The notes below the pieces were generated by a model. The model had not been told where the DNA came from. It saw only the letters and a program-made list of their open reading frames with translations, and searched no databases. A DNA stretch of 64,000 nt, from positions 1 to 64,000 of the forward strand of contig WHUX01000175.1 of assembly GCA_015179025.1 (NCBI GenBank), written 5' to 3'. Below are positions 1 through 11,091 of this stretch, piece by piece; the first letter of the stretch is position 1; each line of letters opens with the position of its first letter. Both the position numbers and the translations under genes were made by a program. Source of the DNA: Terfezia claveryi (taxonomy: Eukaryota > Ascomycota > Pezizomycetes > Pezizales > Pezizaceae).

Positions 1-11
1 AAATATCCTTA

Positions 12-1232
12 CTAGTGGAGGGTATCAGAAAATCCCTTAGTACTAGTATGAAGCTGAAAGAATTTAGCATCCTTCCCTTTTTTTCTGATGAATTGATTAT
101 AAGTAGTAAGTGCTCTTCCTTCTATTCTGAATCCAACAATTTCCAGAGCTAAAGCGCCTTCTAAATCTATCCTTTTTAGAACCAACCAACGTTGCATTGC
201 TGTAGCTCAAGAGTCAAAATATTGTGAGTCTTGCTATTTTTTGTCTTCTCCTTTCACCTTTTCTGGTAGATCAATCTTTATTCCTCTTAAAACATCCGTT
301 GTTTTATAGTTACCTGCTGTAACTATTCTTGTAGTTGATTCCTATTATTGATGTTCAACCGATTTTCCTCATTGGGGCTTTCTAACTAAAGGTTGACTTG
401 CAACTGATGATGCGTTATCAGAGTCCGAGCTGTCATCTCCGCTATCATCGGGATCTCGTCTTCCTCCTTGAGATTTCTGCCATTGTGGATCTGGTCCTGT
501 TTCCAGATCGTGATCGTCTTCCGGTAGTTGTATATCTTCTGGTAGTTGGTTTTTGTCGCTTGGTTCTTTGGCTGACCCAGTCCTCCTTTCTGGTGTCTCA
601 GATGCTCGACCTTTGCCTTTCGATTGATCTTTTGGTGTTCTCAGGAATGCTCCTGGAAGTTCTCTGCTAGGATTGAAAAAATCCTCCGCGGTATGTGCCG
701 ATTCTTCTAGATGAGTGCCGCTCATCATAAAAGCCATGATTTCTTCCTAGTTATTTATTACCCAATTCTGTTTCCTTAAAAGTGGAACAACAGATTTCTT
801 TAATTCCTTGGTTAAAAATGCGTTCATTTCTAAATCCTTTTCTTTGAATGGGTAAGGTGTTAGCCATAAGTAGTGTTTTACTACGGCTTCCATTAAGAGT
901 CGAGTATCATCAGGATGATACTGCTGGGCATGTTCTATTGAGTGAGTATATTTCAAAATCTCCTCAATTGTTGGAAGATGTCTATCCCAAAATTCTTCTG
1001 ATGCGAGAGGTAGAGCTATACTAAAATATAGTTTGGTTCCTGCTCCACCTGGTTCTCCTATTTCTATATCCATAGGCAGATTTATTTCTTCTTCCGTATT
1101 AGGAACTACAAATCTGGTCTTTCTAGGAGTTTCTTCTACTAATTTCTTAATATCTTCGAGTAACATAGTTAACCGTCTCGACCTCTTAGTCTTCTTACTA
1201 AGTTCAGATGCCATTATGTCTGATTTCGTCAT
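12..1232 (-). pseudogene. Gypsy element A gag, broken and cut by window edge
   Basis: This is a capsid-type Gag relic on the minus strand. The likely start is the Met at 1212 (MASELSKK) or the upstream Met at 1232. Segments 1232-747, 737-369 and 197-12 line up with the same regions of element B gag. The middle is acidic and Ser/Pro-rich; the capsid-like part (LEGALALEIVGFR) lies near the window edge. A stop after the NWVINN segment (near 745) sits where the B copy reads Trp, so it is a decay mutation. At least one further stop separates the second and third segments. No zinc knuckle is inside the window. Assigned by homology to B and by its position next to an LTR, not by a strong catalytic motif. 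Confidence 0.7.
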
Positions 1233-1818
1233 CTGTCTGCAACCAAATGCAGCTGGTTATACGATACGATCGTCGAGTTACTTTTCCTCTTTGGCACCTT
1301 TCTATGCTGATGGTGTGGTGGCTGATGATCCTTATGATCTCCGTTCAACTGACGGTTCTGTTGGCTCGGTGGCTCATGAGACTGGTGAGGCTAGATGTCA
1401 GGATCCTGATGTTTCTTATGGTTGTAGTTTTTCTTCGTCTACTGGTCTAGAATCTAGTTCTAGTTCTTCCGGCAAGAGTGTCACATTTTCTGATTGGTGT
1501 GTTGAGGTAGACGTTGGGGGCGCAGAGGTATTGGTAGAGATGTCTGGGCCTAAAGAAGGTTCTGATGGAGGTAATTCTTTTCTGGAGGAAATGGCAGCAG
1601 TGGAGGCAGCGAGATTTGAGCCTTGGGATTGTGACACTTGGTTGTTTAGACCAATTATTCCTGGGACCTGGGGGGCCGGTTTTTCAATGGTGTACTGGAT
1701 TTACAGGTACAGATGTAATGGTGGTTGCCAGGAGTGCAAGATGAGTTGTCGATCTTATTGGGAAAAGTGTTGTGAACGAGAGTGGGATTGTTTAATATGG
1801 GATACCACTACCCGTTAG
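1217..1818 (+). other. Antisense open frame in the leader of element A
   Basis: An open frame of about 200 codons runs from the ATG at 1217 towards the LTR, opposite to gag. Its start overlaps the gag start head-to-head. The product would be Ser-rich and acidic (motifs FSSSTGLESSSSSSGK and WCVEVDVGGAEVLVEM). The second family copy has the matching frame at 28084-28612. After the PGTWG motif the two copies diverge in frame because A has one extra G. Substitutions between copies are spread over all codon positions, so coding is unproven. No known domain recognised. Confidence 0.35.
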
Positions 1819-2055
1819 AGCTCTGCTTAGCTTGCTTCTAAGTCTTTTATTAATGTACTGCAGTTGAGAGTCTGATGTCTCGTTGTTAAATGATTTGCTA
1901 GCTAGTTGAATATTGATATCGTTTTATATGTCCACGTTCGAGTTTATAGGTATGTGTGTCGAATTGTATATATTTGCTTGAGTGTAATAAAGTATCTGAA
2001 GGTTGATTAGGCCTTGGATTTAAGATTAAAGATTAGGTAAGCGAGTTAAAAAAAA

Positions 2056-2733
2056 TGTAATGAATAGTACTAGACAGTATTCATTCTGTACCGTTTATAC
2101 AATCTATATCCGTAGGCACGGACGTTTGTATATTTCCGTTCTGCTGAGGTAAGACCTCAGAAGGGTAGGGAGATTACTATATGGTACGTTCCCGAGGGGA
2201 ACAGTAATTAACTGGTGTAATCTATCTTATATGATTTATGCTATCTAAGCTATATAATCTTGATCTGATCGGAATATAGGCTTGCTTGCTCTGAGTGCTT
2301 GCTTGGTTGCTTCTTGTCTTTTTGTGGATTCCAGAGGGAATCCAGCGGCCTATTTATACTCCTCTGAGATCTGATGACTAAGAAAATAAATACAATAAAG
2401 GGTGGCACACCAGAAGGTGGTGTGCTGTACAAAAGGGGTCATGTGGCCATAGTAATGAGTCACACGCCTTAAATGATGGTCATGTGGCCATAGTAATGAG
2501 TCACACGACTTAAACAGAGGTCACGCGGCTATAATGAGGGTGTCTTCATATGGCAAGTGCCATGAAACTTCTCATGGCAAATTCCACGTGCTACGGACGC
2601 TTATAAAGCAATAGGAGGTAGTAGAAGGCTAGTTCTTCAACCAAGACCTTAGTTACATAACATAGTAGTAATATAGGAAATACAAAAATATATAATCAAT
2701 TATATAAGCAATGAAACAACGTTTTCCATTACA
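2056..2733 (-). repeat. 5' LTR of Gypsy element A (678 bp)
   Basis: The LTR has perfect inverted ends TGTAATG...CATTACA and is nearly identical to 14016-14694 and 28916-29594. Read on the minus strand it has a TATAAATA box (2351-2358). Beside this is a short inverted repeat, TGGATTCC-AGAG-GGAATCCA. Upstream are two roughly 43-bp direct repeats, each with a TGAGTCA motif (2456-2462 and 2497-2503). An A-rich tract abuts the inner edge (2048-2055). No tRNA-type TGG primer-binding site is seen next to it. Confidence 0.9.
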
Positions 2734-2800
2734 ATTAGTTAAAATGGTTATTAGTACCAATTTACCATTGTGAATAGTCGAGCATACATAATTTTGCAGA

Positions 2801-4822
2801 ATGATTAATATTCTGCATCCAAATGTTACAGTTCCATCACCAACTACGATCCGATGTGTAGTTCATACTTATACTCAGAATATTATTTTAGAGCTCAAAG
2901 ATATAATTCCTCAGAATGTTCAAGTCCACATAGCGACAGATACTTGGACTTCACCTAATGGGTTAGCATTCGCAGGGATGACAGTGCATTTCCTTGATTC
3001 TCATTGGAATCTCCGTCAGAAGGTAATAGGGTTTCAAGCATTAGGGGGTGCATCTCATACTAGGAAATTTTTAGCAGCAAAATTAGCCAAAATACTAGGC
3101 CAATTTGACCTAAGTCAGCGAGTGCTTTATCTTGTTACTGATAATGCACAGGCCAACTCCGTTATGGCTAGGGAATTTCAAGGTACAGCTCTTGGTTCCA
3201 AATGGCAGCCTGATCAGTACCATCTACTATGTTTAGCTTATGTGTTGGCATTGGCTAGTAAATCATTTATGGAAAACCTTAAGTTCCTACCTACTAATGA
3301 GACCTTTAACCATAATCCAAGCAATCTAGATATCTCAGTCGATATCTTGCACCAATTCCCTACTGGTTCATTCAGCTGCGCTATTTTTAAGGTAAGTCTA
3401 TAATCTTCTATGAAGATGGGACTCACTAATGATATTAGGTTCGAGAGATATCTAAAGCTATCACCGCTAGTCCTCCTCGCCTAGTACAATTCAAATTACT
3501 GCAGGATACTAGCCAACAACAGCCCGTTGGCTTACTCCAAGATGTGAAAACATGTTGGAATTCAACATTTGATATGCTTGTGAGAGTGCGTAGACTCAGG
3601 TCAGTTATAGAACAATAGATTGGCCAAAACAATAAATTCTCCCCTCTCTAACTCATGGAGACCGAATGGCGACAAGTCAATCAAGCGATTACTTTTCTAA
3701 AACCCTTCGCCGACTATGCAAATAAGATCTCTATTAGCAAGAAGGCTACAATACATAATGCTTATTTCATCTATAATGACATTTTTGAGCACATTGCCTG
3801 ACAATACAGAGAGGTCCAAAAGCTGCCGGATGCCTAGTAGATAACTAGTTTATTACAGGCATTGAAGGCTAGCAAAAAAGTTCTTCAGAAGTATTAATCA
3901 TAGACTACACAGCGAGGGTTTATCTACAATATTGCGAGCATTCTAGACTCCTCGAAAAAATTGTCTATATATAATTCATGGGGTTTAGTACAAATCCAGG
4001 ATCCGTCAATGCAAGCTGGTATAACTAGTACAGTCTTATATACAGATTTCTATAGGTGAGCCAAAAGTTGATCCGGTGACAACCCGTGACAAATCCTATA
4101 ATAAACCCCATAACAATATCCGTAACAAAACTCATGACAAAACCCATAACAAAACCTGTAACAAATTTACTAGCTAACTATCTGTGATTAAAACCCAATT
4201 CGAGGACTTTTATGAGAGTAATTATCGACATCTCGTTAAAAGCCAACATGATGAACCAATCCAAGGATCTAATATGATGGAAGGCTCTTACATTATACAG
4301 AGATTGCAGGCTTGACATTCTCATCCTGATCAGGATATGACTGAAGTTGTGCAATATCCAAACTCAGCTCCAGTACTACTTTATCAGGGAAACCTGTTAA
4401 TCTGGTGGAAGTCAAATAGTATTGAGTTTCCAACCCTTACACGTATGGCTCATGACATCCTGAGTATACCAATCAAGTCAGTATCTGTTGAGAGACTTTT
4501 TAGTTCTACTAGAGATATGATACCATATCGGAGGAATCGACTTAGTGGACAAATGATATAAGATCTCTTGATTGCCAAATCGTAGGATAAGCAGTCGATT
4601 GTGGACTCTAATGATAATTTAGATTATATAAAACTTCTAGATCTTCATACTGGAGAAGACATAGATAATGACAACAGTATAATTCAAGCTTGCACCTTGG
4701 ATGCTGATTTCCTGCGCCAAATGATCCCTGTTCATGATGAAGATCTGGATAACAAGGCGTACAATAATAGTGAAGAGGATATAGACTTGGACGGAGGCTC
4801 AGATTTCAATAATGAACTCTAA
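2801..4822 (+). pseudogene. hAT-family transposase, degenerate
   Basis: The first exon (2801-3391) carries hAT catalytic-core motifs: IATDTWTS with the first Asp and YLVTDNAQANSV with the second. A probable 47-nt intron, GTAAGT...ATTAG with a CTAAT branch site, spans 3392-3438. The next exon keeps the typical LLQDVKTCWNSTFDML segment. Stops then break the frame (for example 3616). The C-terminal hAT dimerisation domain is recognisable at 4397-4561 (ILSIPIKSVSVERLFSSTRD...YRRNRLSG), followed past a TAA and a TAG by an acidic tail to 4822. The frames of the N- and C-terminal parts differ, so it cannot make a functional enzyme. A partner element supplying the N terminus is off-window. Confidence 0.85.
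4073..4166 (+). repeat. Short degenerate minisatellite in hAT transposase
   Basis: About seven imperfect copies of a 12-14 bp unit of the form CCCATAACAAAA (variants with GTGAC, CTGTAAC) follow one another. It lies inside the broken transposase coding region. Confidence 0.6.
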
Positions 4823-5410
4823 TTTAGCCCATTTGGAGGAAGCAATACCCTCATTTCAATACTACTTTCACGGCATGCCTGGAATATGAATAAATCTGTG
4901 AGGGAGCCATCAACACCGACACTTCATGGTAAAAAAAGGCAGAAGGGTAAGGAACTGGCAGTCATCACCACACCAGTTAATGATCGCTTGCGTAAAAGGA
5001 TCAGGAAGAACTATCAGATTTAAATGGGACTTCAGGAAGTAGGATTAGTTCCGTAAAGACTTAGCTTGAATATCTATATTGTAATTTCTATCTTTCTTAG
5101 TTAGCCTACAATAGGGTGAATAAGTAGTTGGTTTAATCTTAAATTGGGCAGTTCATAGTATACAGTTTTCAGATTCAGTTATACATGATGGGGTATTTAA
5201 TTTAGTTTTCTGGAGGCATGGTATCATTACGTTGATGTGGGTCTATTTATTGGTCAAGAAAGTAGTTGGTTATGACAAGTTCCTTCTGGTAACACTTTCC
5301 TATAATACATTTCCGTAATACATTCCCATGACAATTTCTCGTGACAATTTCCCATAACAATTTCCCATGACAGAACAAAAATACATGGGAACAATGGAAT
5401 GGCTTGGCGG
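4823..5410 (+). other. hAT 3' non-coding tail, no gene
   Basis: AT-rich sequence after the transposase. It includes a short Lys/Arg-rich relic near 4930-5020 but no convincing gene. It ends at the GCGG target duplication (5407-5410) where element D inserted. Confidence 0.5.
5299..5372 (+). repeat. Second copy of the hAT minisatellite
   Basis: About five or six units resembling TTTCCCATGACAA occur here, related to the array at 4073-4166. This copy sits in the non-coding 3' tail of the hAT element. Confidence 0.55.
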
Positions 5411-6243
5411 TATGGAGGGAATAGTTATTTTTTTGGTTTTTTTTTGGTTTTTATTTAATCTTTTATTTAGTTATTTTTTCTTTGGGTTATTTTTTTTGAG
5501 ATTTATTTATTTTTGATTTATTTTAACATTTTGAGAGTCGAACAGGATTTAGTATGAATCTCAGATTACCACGCGACTTGATTACCTTTGATTTAGTTTA
5601 GCGGAGAATTGATTTAGGGGATATATCAGGCTATATTGTTAGACTCCTGAAAACCCTAAACAATGCAAATGAAGTCATTGGCAAAAGCGAAAATTGGTTG
5701 AGATTACCCTGCAAGCAAAAAAGTTTTGAAATAATTATGAGACTCGAACAGTTTTTGGTATGACTCTCGGATTGATGATAAGAGTTACTATTTTTATCGA
5801 AAGGTGAAAGAATTAATTCTTGTCGACTAAAGTTAAAACTGTGGAAGTATTAGGATGATGTTGGATATCGGTAATGGATATCACAAGAATGATCAATTAA
5901 ATAGCACGAGGGAACAGGGTAACGCGTGTGATAAGGGCCTAACTAAGGCAGCAGATTAGTTTACATGTGAGAGTTTTTGAAGATAAAAGAGGTAGAAAAT
6001 TGCAGTGATAAAGATGGGATGCAGACATAGATACGTGTACAGCAGTGCAGCAGTTAGTGGTTTATCAGCAGAGAATGTGTATTGTTCTCCGTGCGTATTT
6101 AGGCCGTGCGTTGAGGACAGTATCACATGAATTGAACGAAATCACCTTCTACTATTACTCTCCTTATTTTCGTTGTCTATACTGGCTCTCACCAACCGGT
6201 CACAAAGTGCATGTTCCTCTGTTAGGAGAGAAGTGCCTCTAAA
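5411..6243 (+). repeat. 5' LTR of Gypsy element D (833 bp)
   Basis: Aligns end to end with 29668-30500. The ends are TATGGAGG...CCTCTAAA here and TATGGAGG...CCTCTATA in the 3' copy, a near-perfect inverted pair with TA termini instead of the usual TG...CA. Poly-T-rich stretches lie near the start. Two hairpin-like motifs beginning GAGAGTCGAACAG and GAGACTCGAACAG are at 5533-5567 and 5739-5774. Confidence 0.85.
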
Positions 6244-6247
6244 TTTT

Positions 6248-6265
6248 TGGTCCCTTCGACCGGAG
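6248..6265 (+). promoter_or_regulatory. Candidate tRNA primer-binding site of element D
   Basis: TGGTCCCTTCGACCGGAG begins four bases after the 5' LTR and starts with the TGG that pairs with a tRNA CCA end. The primer tRNA was not identified. Confidence 0.45.
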
Positions 6266-6758
6266 AGTTCGGACAACGATTTGGAAAATGGTGGAAGGTA
6301 TGATGAAATCGGCAAAGCATCAGAATGAAGGTGATATGATATCACGAATAGAGATACGGATATCACTGTTACTTTTATCTAGCTTCGGATATACTTTTTA
6401 TGATGAACTATGGAGTATGTGTACCTGGATGCTAAAGGGTATGCCATGGGATATCATATTTTGGATGACGATTGGTTTTCAGTCTGCTCAGGTATATAAT
6501 GACCTAAGTTCGCCCTGGATGAAATCATCAACAGCAGCATTTGTGGGTATAGCAATTCGAACAGTAGCTTCTACGCTATTGAATACGCAAAGACCTTCGA
6601 CGAATAAGGACTTATCACAGAATTAAAGAACATTTTGACAATTGTTATTTGATCTCGGGTTCAAGTTCTTCTTATTTTTGTTCGAGGAACAACTTCGGGG
6701 AAACCCACACAACACAACACAAAATACATCACACAATTCGGCAGAAAGATATACGATA

Positions 6759-8459
6759 ATGGCATCTGGTTCAGGTTCTGGATCGGGATCTGGTTTAGGA
6801 GACACAGAATCAGGAGGAAAAAATCAGACTATAAAGGCAAACAGTGGACCTTATACCTTCTTACCCTTACCCTGACAGATTGGGGCACCTCTGGTTGATG
6901 GTACCAATGTCTCGAGATTTGTGGAGAACTGGGAAAACTTGACTGTAGGATGGACGGATGAGGAAAGGATTATTTGACTAGTTTCTTACTGTGAACCTGT
7001 GGTTGGGAAGTATCTTAAATCCTATGCAACATATGAAACCCCGAATTGGAAGGATTTTCGAACCGCAATGCTCAAGGATTTCAAGGAAAGTGATACAGAA
7101 ATGCAAAAGTATACTCGAAAGTACTTGCACAAGCTGATTGCGAACTTGAAAAAGAAGACGGAACCAAGTGCAGGAGATTATCGAGCGTTTATTATGGAAT
7201 TTAGTGACAAATCCGAGGTTCTGGTCAAGGAAGAAAGATTGGCAAAGATTAGCAGAATTCGGTTATTCTTGACGGCTTTCCCAGTTAAAGCAGGAGATCA
7301 AATTTTGAAGAAAAACGACATGCTCTTAAGTGAACCGGACTCATGCAGGGAACGATGGAATGATGTTAAGGAAGCGGCAATTGCGTGGTTGGATAGTCGT
7401 GGATCCCAGATGAGAAAGCTACTTCGAGAAGAAGCCGAAGATCCAGTAGATGAGGAAGATGATACTCCGGCAATGAAGATCTTGAAAAAGGAGAATAATG
7501 CAAAGAAGGAAAAGGAAAAAGCCCCAAAAAAACAAGAGATTCCTGACCCAATGGACGAAATTATTCAACAACTAAAGGACTTGAAAATACAGAATACCGA
7601 GCTTAAGAAAATGGTAGGCACTGGTACGATACCGCCTCAGCAGCTTTTCAACCCAAATCAATACGGCTGTAGAAGCTATCCACAGGACAACTTGCTTTTC
7701 GATAGACCTAGAGGATGCTACTGGTATGGAGGGCAACACAGAAGAGAAGAATGCAGAAGTCTCAAGAAGGCCATCGAACGAGGAAAAGTGCACTTCAAGG
7801 GATATATGTTGTTCTTGGGGGATTCAGAAACGTCAATGAACACCCGAGTACCATTTCCAACACAGGACGAAGATGGGCAAGTGACTGAATGGCAAAAAGA
7901 ATGGGTTGAAAAGGTCATGAAGACAAAGGAGTCGAAAATGGAGGAAATAAGTTCGACTTCAAGTGTCATTACTTTGGATTTTCCTGCGAAAAAAACGATT
8001 GCTGCAGATTGCAGTGAAATGATGATGATGCACGACCAACCTGTGATCGTCAAGAAAGCCAAACCCGAGTCTGAAACCATGAGCCAGGGAATTCTTAAGA
8101 AAGATGTTCATGAAAAGATGAAGTTCTGGAAGCCTAAAGAAGTCCAGAAACCCGAGCCAACCAAGGAAGAACTGTCAATGGAAGATGAGATCATGCAGGA
8201 TATTGAAGAACTACAAGATCTGCGGTCTCAGCCTGAGGAACCTACAAAAAAGATAAAGAAGAAGACTCAGGAAGAAGAAGAGTTAAAGATAGTGCCAAAC
8301 TGGGTAAAAATGCGTGAGAACGTGGATTTGGACAAGCTCGCACATAAATTGATGAGTGGACAAGGTCTAAATACGGAGGAAATTTTAGCGACTGCGGGAA
8401 CTGAACTTGTACAAAGGTGCACTGGGATTAAGCGTGTGCCGAAGATTAATGAAATTTAG
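6759..8459 (+). pseudogene. Gypsy element D gag, broken
   Basis: Gag-like frame starting at MASGSGSG (6759). A Gly/Ser repeat leads into a Retrotrans_gag-like capsid region (YLKSYATYETPNWKDF onwards), then Lys/Glu-rich coiled-coil-like stretches. In-frame TGA codons at 6873 and near 6975 and a TAG at 8457 interrupt it. The nucleocapsid knuckle reads C-Y-W-Y-X4-H-X4-C: the second Cys is replaced by Tyr (7725-7727), which would abolish zinc binding. The same frame continues past 8459 into the protease, so gag and protease were probably one polyprotein. Confidence 0.75.
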
Positions 8460-9354
8460 CAAAGACTCGAACAAAACATACATGCAGTTGTGAACAGAGT
8501 TTTTAGGCAAGAAGCAGATTGGGAACTGTATGCAGCAGCATGTCCTACATGCATAGCTGTCTTAAATGACAAAGATCGAGAAGCACTCGAGATGCTTATT
8601 GATGGAGGTTCTGAACTCAATATTGTGCGCGAAGATATTGTCCGAGAATACAATATTCCCATGGATGTTAAGGTTAATTGGTCGGTAGGAGGAGCAACAG
8701 GACATAGTACGCGAGTACTAGGAGTTTGTCATAAGGTCACAGTCACGATAGGAGGAGTTGTTACCTCTGGAAGATTCTTTGTGATGGAAGATATGATACG
8801 TGAAGTGATCTTGGGTAGACCTTGAGTAAGGTCAGTGAGAATGAAGGAAGATAATCGAGATGATGGCAATTGCTACATTATGGTTACAGGAACAAATGGA
8901 GACGAAGTAATGTTCTGCGCAGTTCCGGCAAATCATGGCAGGAACTGGGATAAAGCAAAGATCAGGTATATTGTGGGAAAAGAGGACAATCAATGAACTT
9001 CCTGGAGCTCATTGATTGGAGGATAATACCAGGACAGAATAATTATAATACTAATATAGATACGGGTGATTTTTGTCTTCAGGATTCTGTTTTGTCGAAA
9101 AAAGAAATATAGACGTTATATAAGAAGAAAGCGGATAAAGTACGACCGGTTAATGTGCCGCATGAAGATGGAGTGAAGCCAGCGGGAGAAAAAGATTGGA
9201 GAGAAAAAAGAATTGCTTCCGAAAAAGCGCTTTTTGAGAGTCGAACAAAAAACGGTATGACTCTCAGATCGGATATAGACAAATCCCTTTACGAACTCGG
9301 ATGGCTAGTACCAAATTTTCAGATATTCCTAAGGGATCGAGATTAACACCGGAA
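8460..9354 (+). pseudogene. Gypsy element D protease region, broken
   Basis: Retropepsin-like segment with the active-site stretch MLIDGGSELNIV (near 8590-8630), then a flap-like GGVVTSGRFFVM and ILGRP. The TGA at 8823 falls where a Trp would be expected. The frame then breaks repeatedly; a spacer segment is readable in another frame at 9155-9346. It would process Gag-Pol in the virus-like particle if intact. Confidence 0.65.
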
Positions 9355-11091
9355 TGAGTACAAAATCTACATATAGGAGAAAGCATTACGTCTCAAGAAA
9401 AACAGATACTGATAGAGGTATTATATAATCGGGAAGCAGCTATTGCTTATGATTTCTCACAAAAAGGGGTATTTCGAGAAGAGGTTGAACCGCCACATAA
9501 AATACCGACTATTCCACATATACCATGGCAAGCACCAAGTTTTCATATACCTAAGGCATTAATTCCTGAAGTTACGAAAATTTACGAAGACAGAATTAAG
9601 TGTGGAATGCTAGAATACAGTTTTGGGCCATACAGAAATCCATGGTTCCTGGTCAAGAAGAAAAATGGGAAATATCGGTTAATTAATGCGACTATACATC
9701 TCAATGCGGTTACTATTAAAGATGCGTCTCTTCCCCCGAATGTCGATGTTTTCAGTGAAGAATTTGTGGGATATCCATTGGTATCTTTAATAGATTTATT
9801 TTCCGGGTACGATCAATGTGCCTTGGTGCCTGAATCCAGAGATATGACTGCATTTATTACTCTGTTCGGTTTACTTCGTATGACGACCTTACTACAAGGA
9901 TATACGAATGGTGTTCAAGTGTTCAATCGAGTTATTAAGAAAGCACTTCGAGCTGAGATTACAAGACGATTAGCTGCACCTTTTATTGATGACATTGCTT
10001 CAAAAGCTAGCTCAAGAAGTTAGTATCTTCTGGAAGACGGAACATTCGAAGATGTTTTACCCGGTGTTAGACATTATGTTATGGAAGCGATCTATTCGGT
10101 GGATCAAACATTAGCAGACCTTAAAAGAGCAGGGGCTACAATTTCCGGAGAAAAGAGTGAATTTCTTAAGGATGGTCTCAAAATTGTGGCTTTTATCTGT
10201 GGATCAAATAGCAGAATGCCTAACGAGGAAAAAGTCAGGAAGATAATTGATTGGCTACCCTGCCGAAATGTTACTGAAGTCAAGGCTTTCATGGGAACTT
10301 GTGTGTATTACCGGATTTGGATCGAAAAGTTTACTTGGATTGCGGAACTATTATATAAGTTAACAAGAGGTAATGTGGAGTTTAATTGGGGAGAAGAACA
10401 ACAAAAGGCAATGGTGATTCTGAAGGAAAAGTTGACGAATCCGCCTGCGCTTAAACCGATAGATTATGAACCTGGACAAGAGAAGATCATATTATCGGTG
10501 GATTCTTCATTAATTGGGTGGGGCGCAATATTACAACAAGCTGAACCGCAGGACGAAAAGAGAAGGCATCCTGCGAGGTACGAAAACGGTGTATGGAAAG
10601 GAGCTGAGAAAGGCTACGATTCTGGAAAATTGGAATGTCGAGGACTATTGAAGGTATTGAAGAAGACAAGAAATTACTTGTATAGAGTAAGATTTCTGGT
10701 CGAGATTGATGCAAAGACTTTAGTGCATCAATTAAACCAGCCAGCTTCTGATTTACCAGGATCAGTGGTTACGAGATGGTTAGCATGGATTCGATTATTC
10801 GATTTCGAGGTCAAGCATGTCTCCGGAGTTAAACATGGTGGACCTGACGGATTATCTAGAAGAGAAAGAGGAGTTGATTCACCGGAAGAACTCTCACCTG
10901 ATGAGTTTGATGACATTCTAGATACAGATCTAGACCTCATTAGTGCAAAATTGGAGCCAGAGACTCATAGACTACGGGAATGCATATTGCTAGCTCAAAT
11001 ATCAGCGACAGATGCGAAATGGTTTGGCAACATTATAGATTACCTTACTACGATGCAAAGGCCAGGTGGTATAGTGGATAAAGATTTTTGA
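9355..11091 (+). pseudogene. Gypsy element D reverse transcriptase and RNase H, broken
   Basis: RT blocks are clear from about 9433: PHKIPTIPHIPW, NPWFLVKKKNGKYRLI, SLIDLFSGYDQ, and the catalytic box FIDDIA with both Asp kept. A TAG at 10021 breaks the frame just after this box. The 10081-11091 part holds the thumb/connection region (AFMGTCVYYRIWI), then RNase H (ILSVDSSLIGWGAILQQ, LECRGLLKVLKK, VKHVSGVKHGGPDGLSRR). Needs stop repair to function; no chromodomain follows integrase in this element. Confidence 0.8.

Larger units (their letters stand above)
1..2733 (-). mobile_element. Gypsy element A, 5' portion (LTR, leader, part of gag)
   Basis: This is the 5' end of a Ty3/Gypsy LTR retrotransposon lying on the minus strand and running off the left edge. 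The order, read on the minus strand, is LTR (2733 to 2056), a long leader, then gag from 1232 leftwards. It is the same family as element B: LTR, leader and gag align almost throughout. The right LTR directly abuts hAT transposase sequence at 2734, so A was inserted into the hAT element. The other LTR and the matching target duplication are outside the window. Confidence 0.85.
2734..5410 (+). mobile_element. hAT transposon, interrupted (left visible part)
   Basis: This is the remaining body of a hAT-superfamily DNA transposon between the LTR of A and the 5' LTR of D. It holds a decayed transposase (2801-4822), an AT-rich 3' tail and two minisatellites built on a CCCATAACAA-like unit. Its right end continues after element D at 30501. 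The N-terminal BED-finger region and left terminal repeat would lie beyond element A, outside the window. Confidence 0.8.

Noticed and set aside
1033..1216. N-terminal extension of the antisense frame upstream of 1217
   Set aside because: It runs antisense through conserved gag; the ATG at 1217 is the better-supported start.
6045..6242. Open frame in the 5' LTR of D
   Set aside because: It lies wholly in the LTR, is not open in the 3' copy and has no domain.
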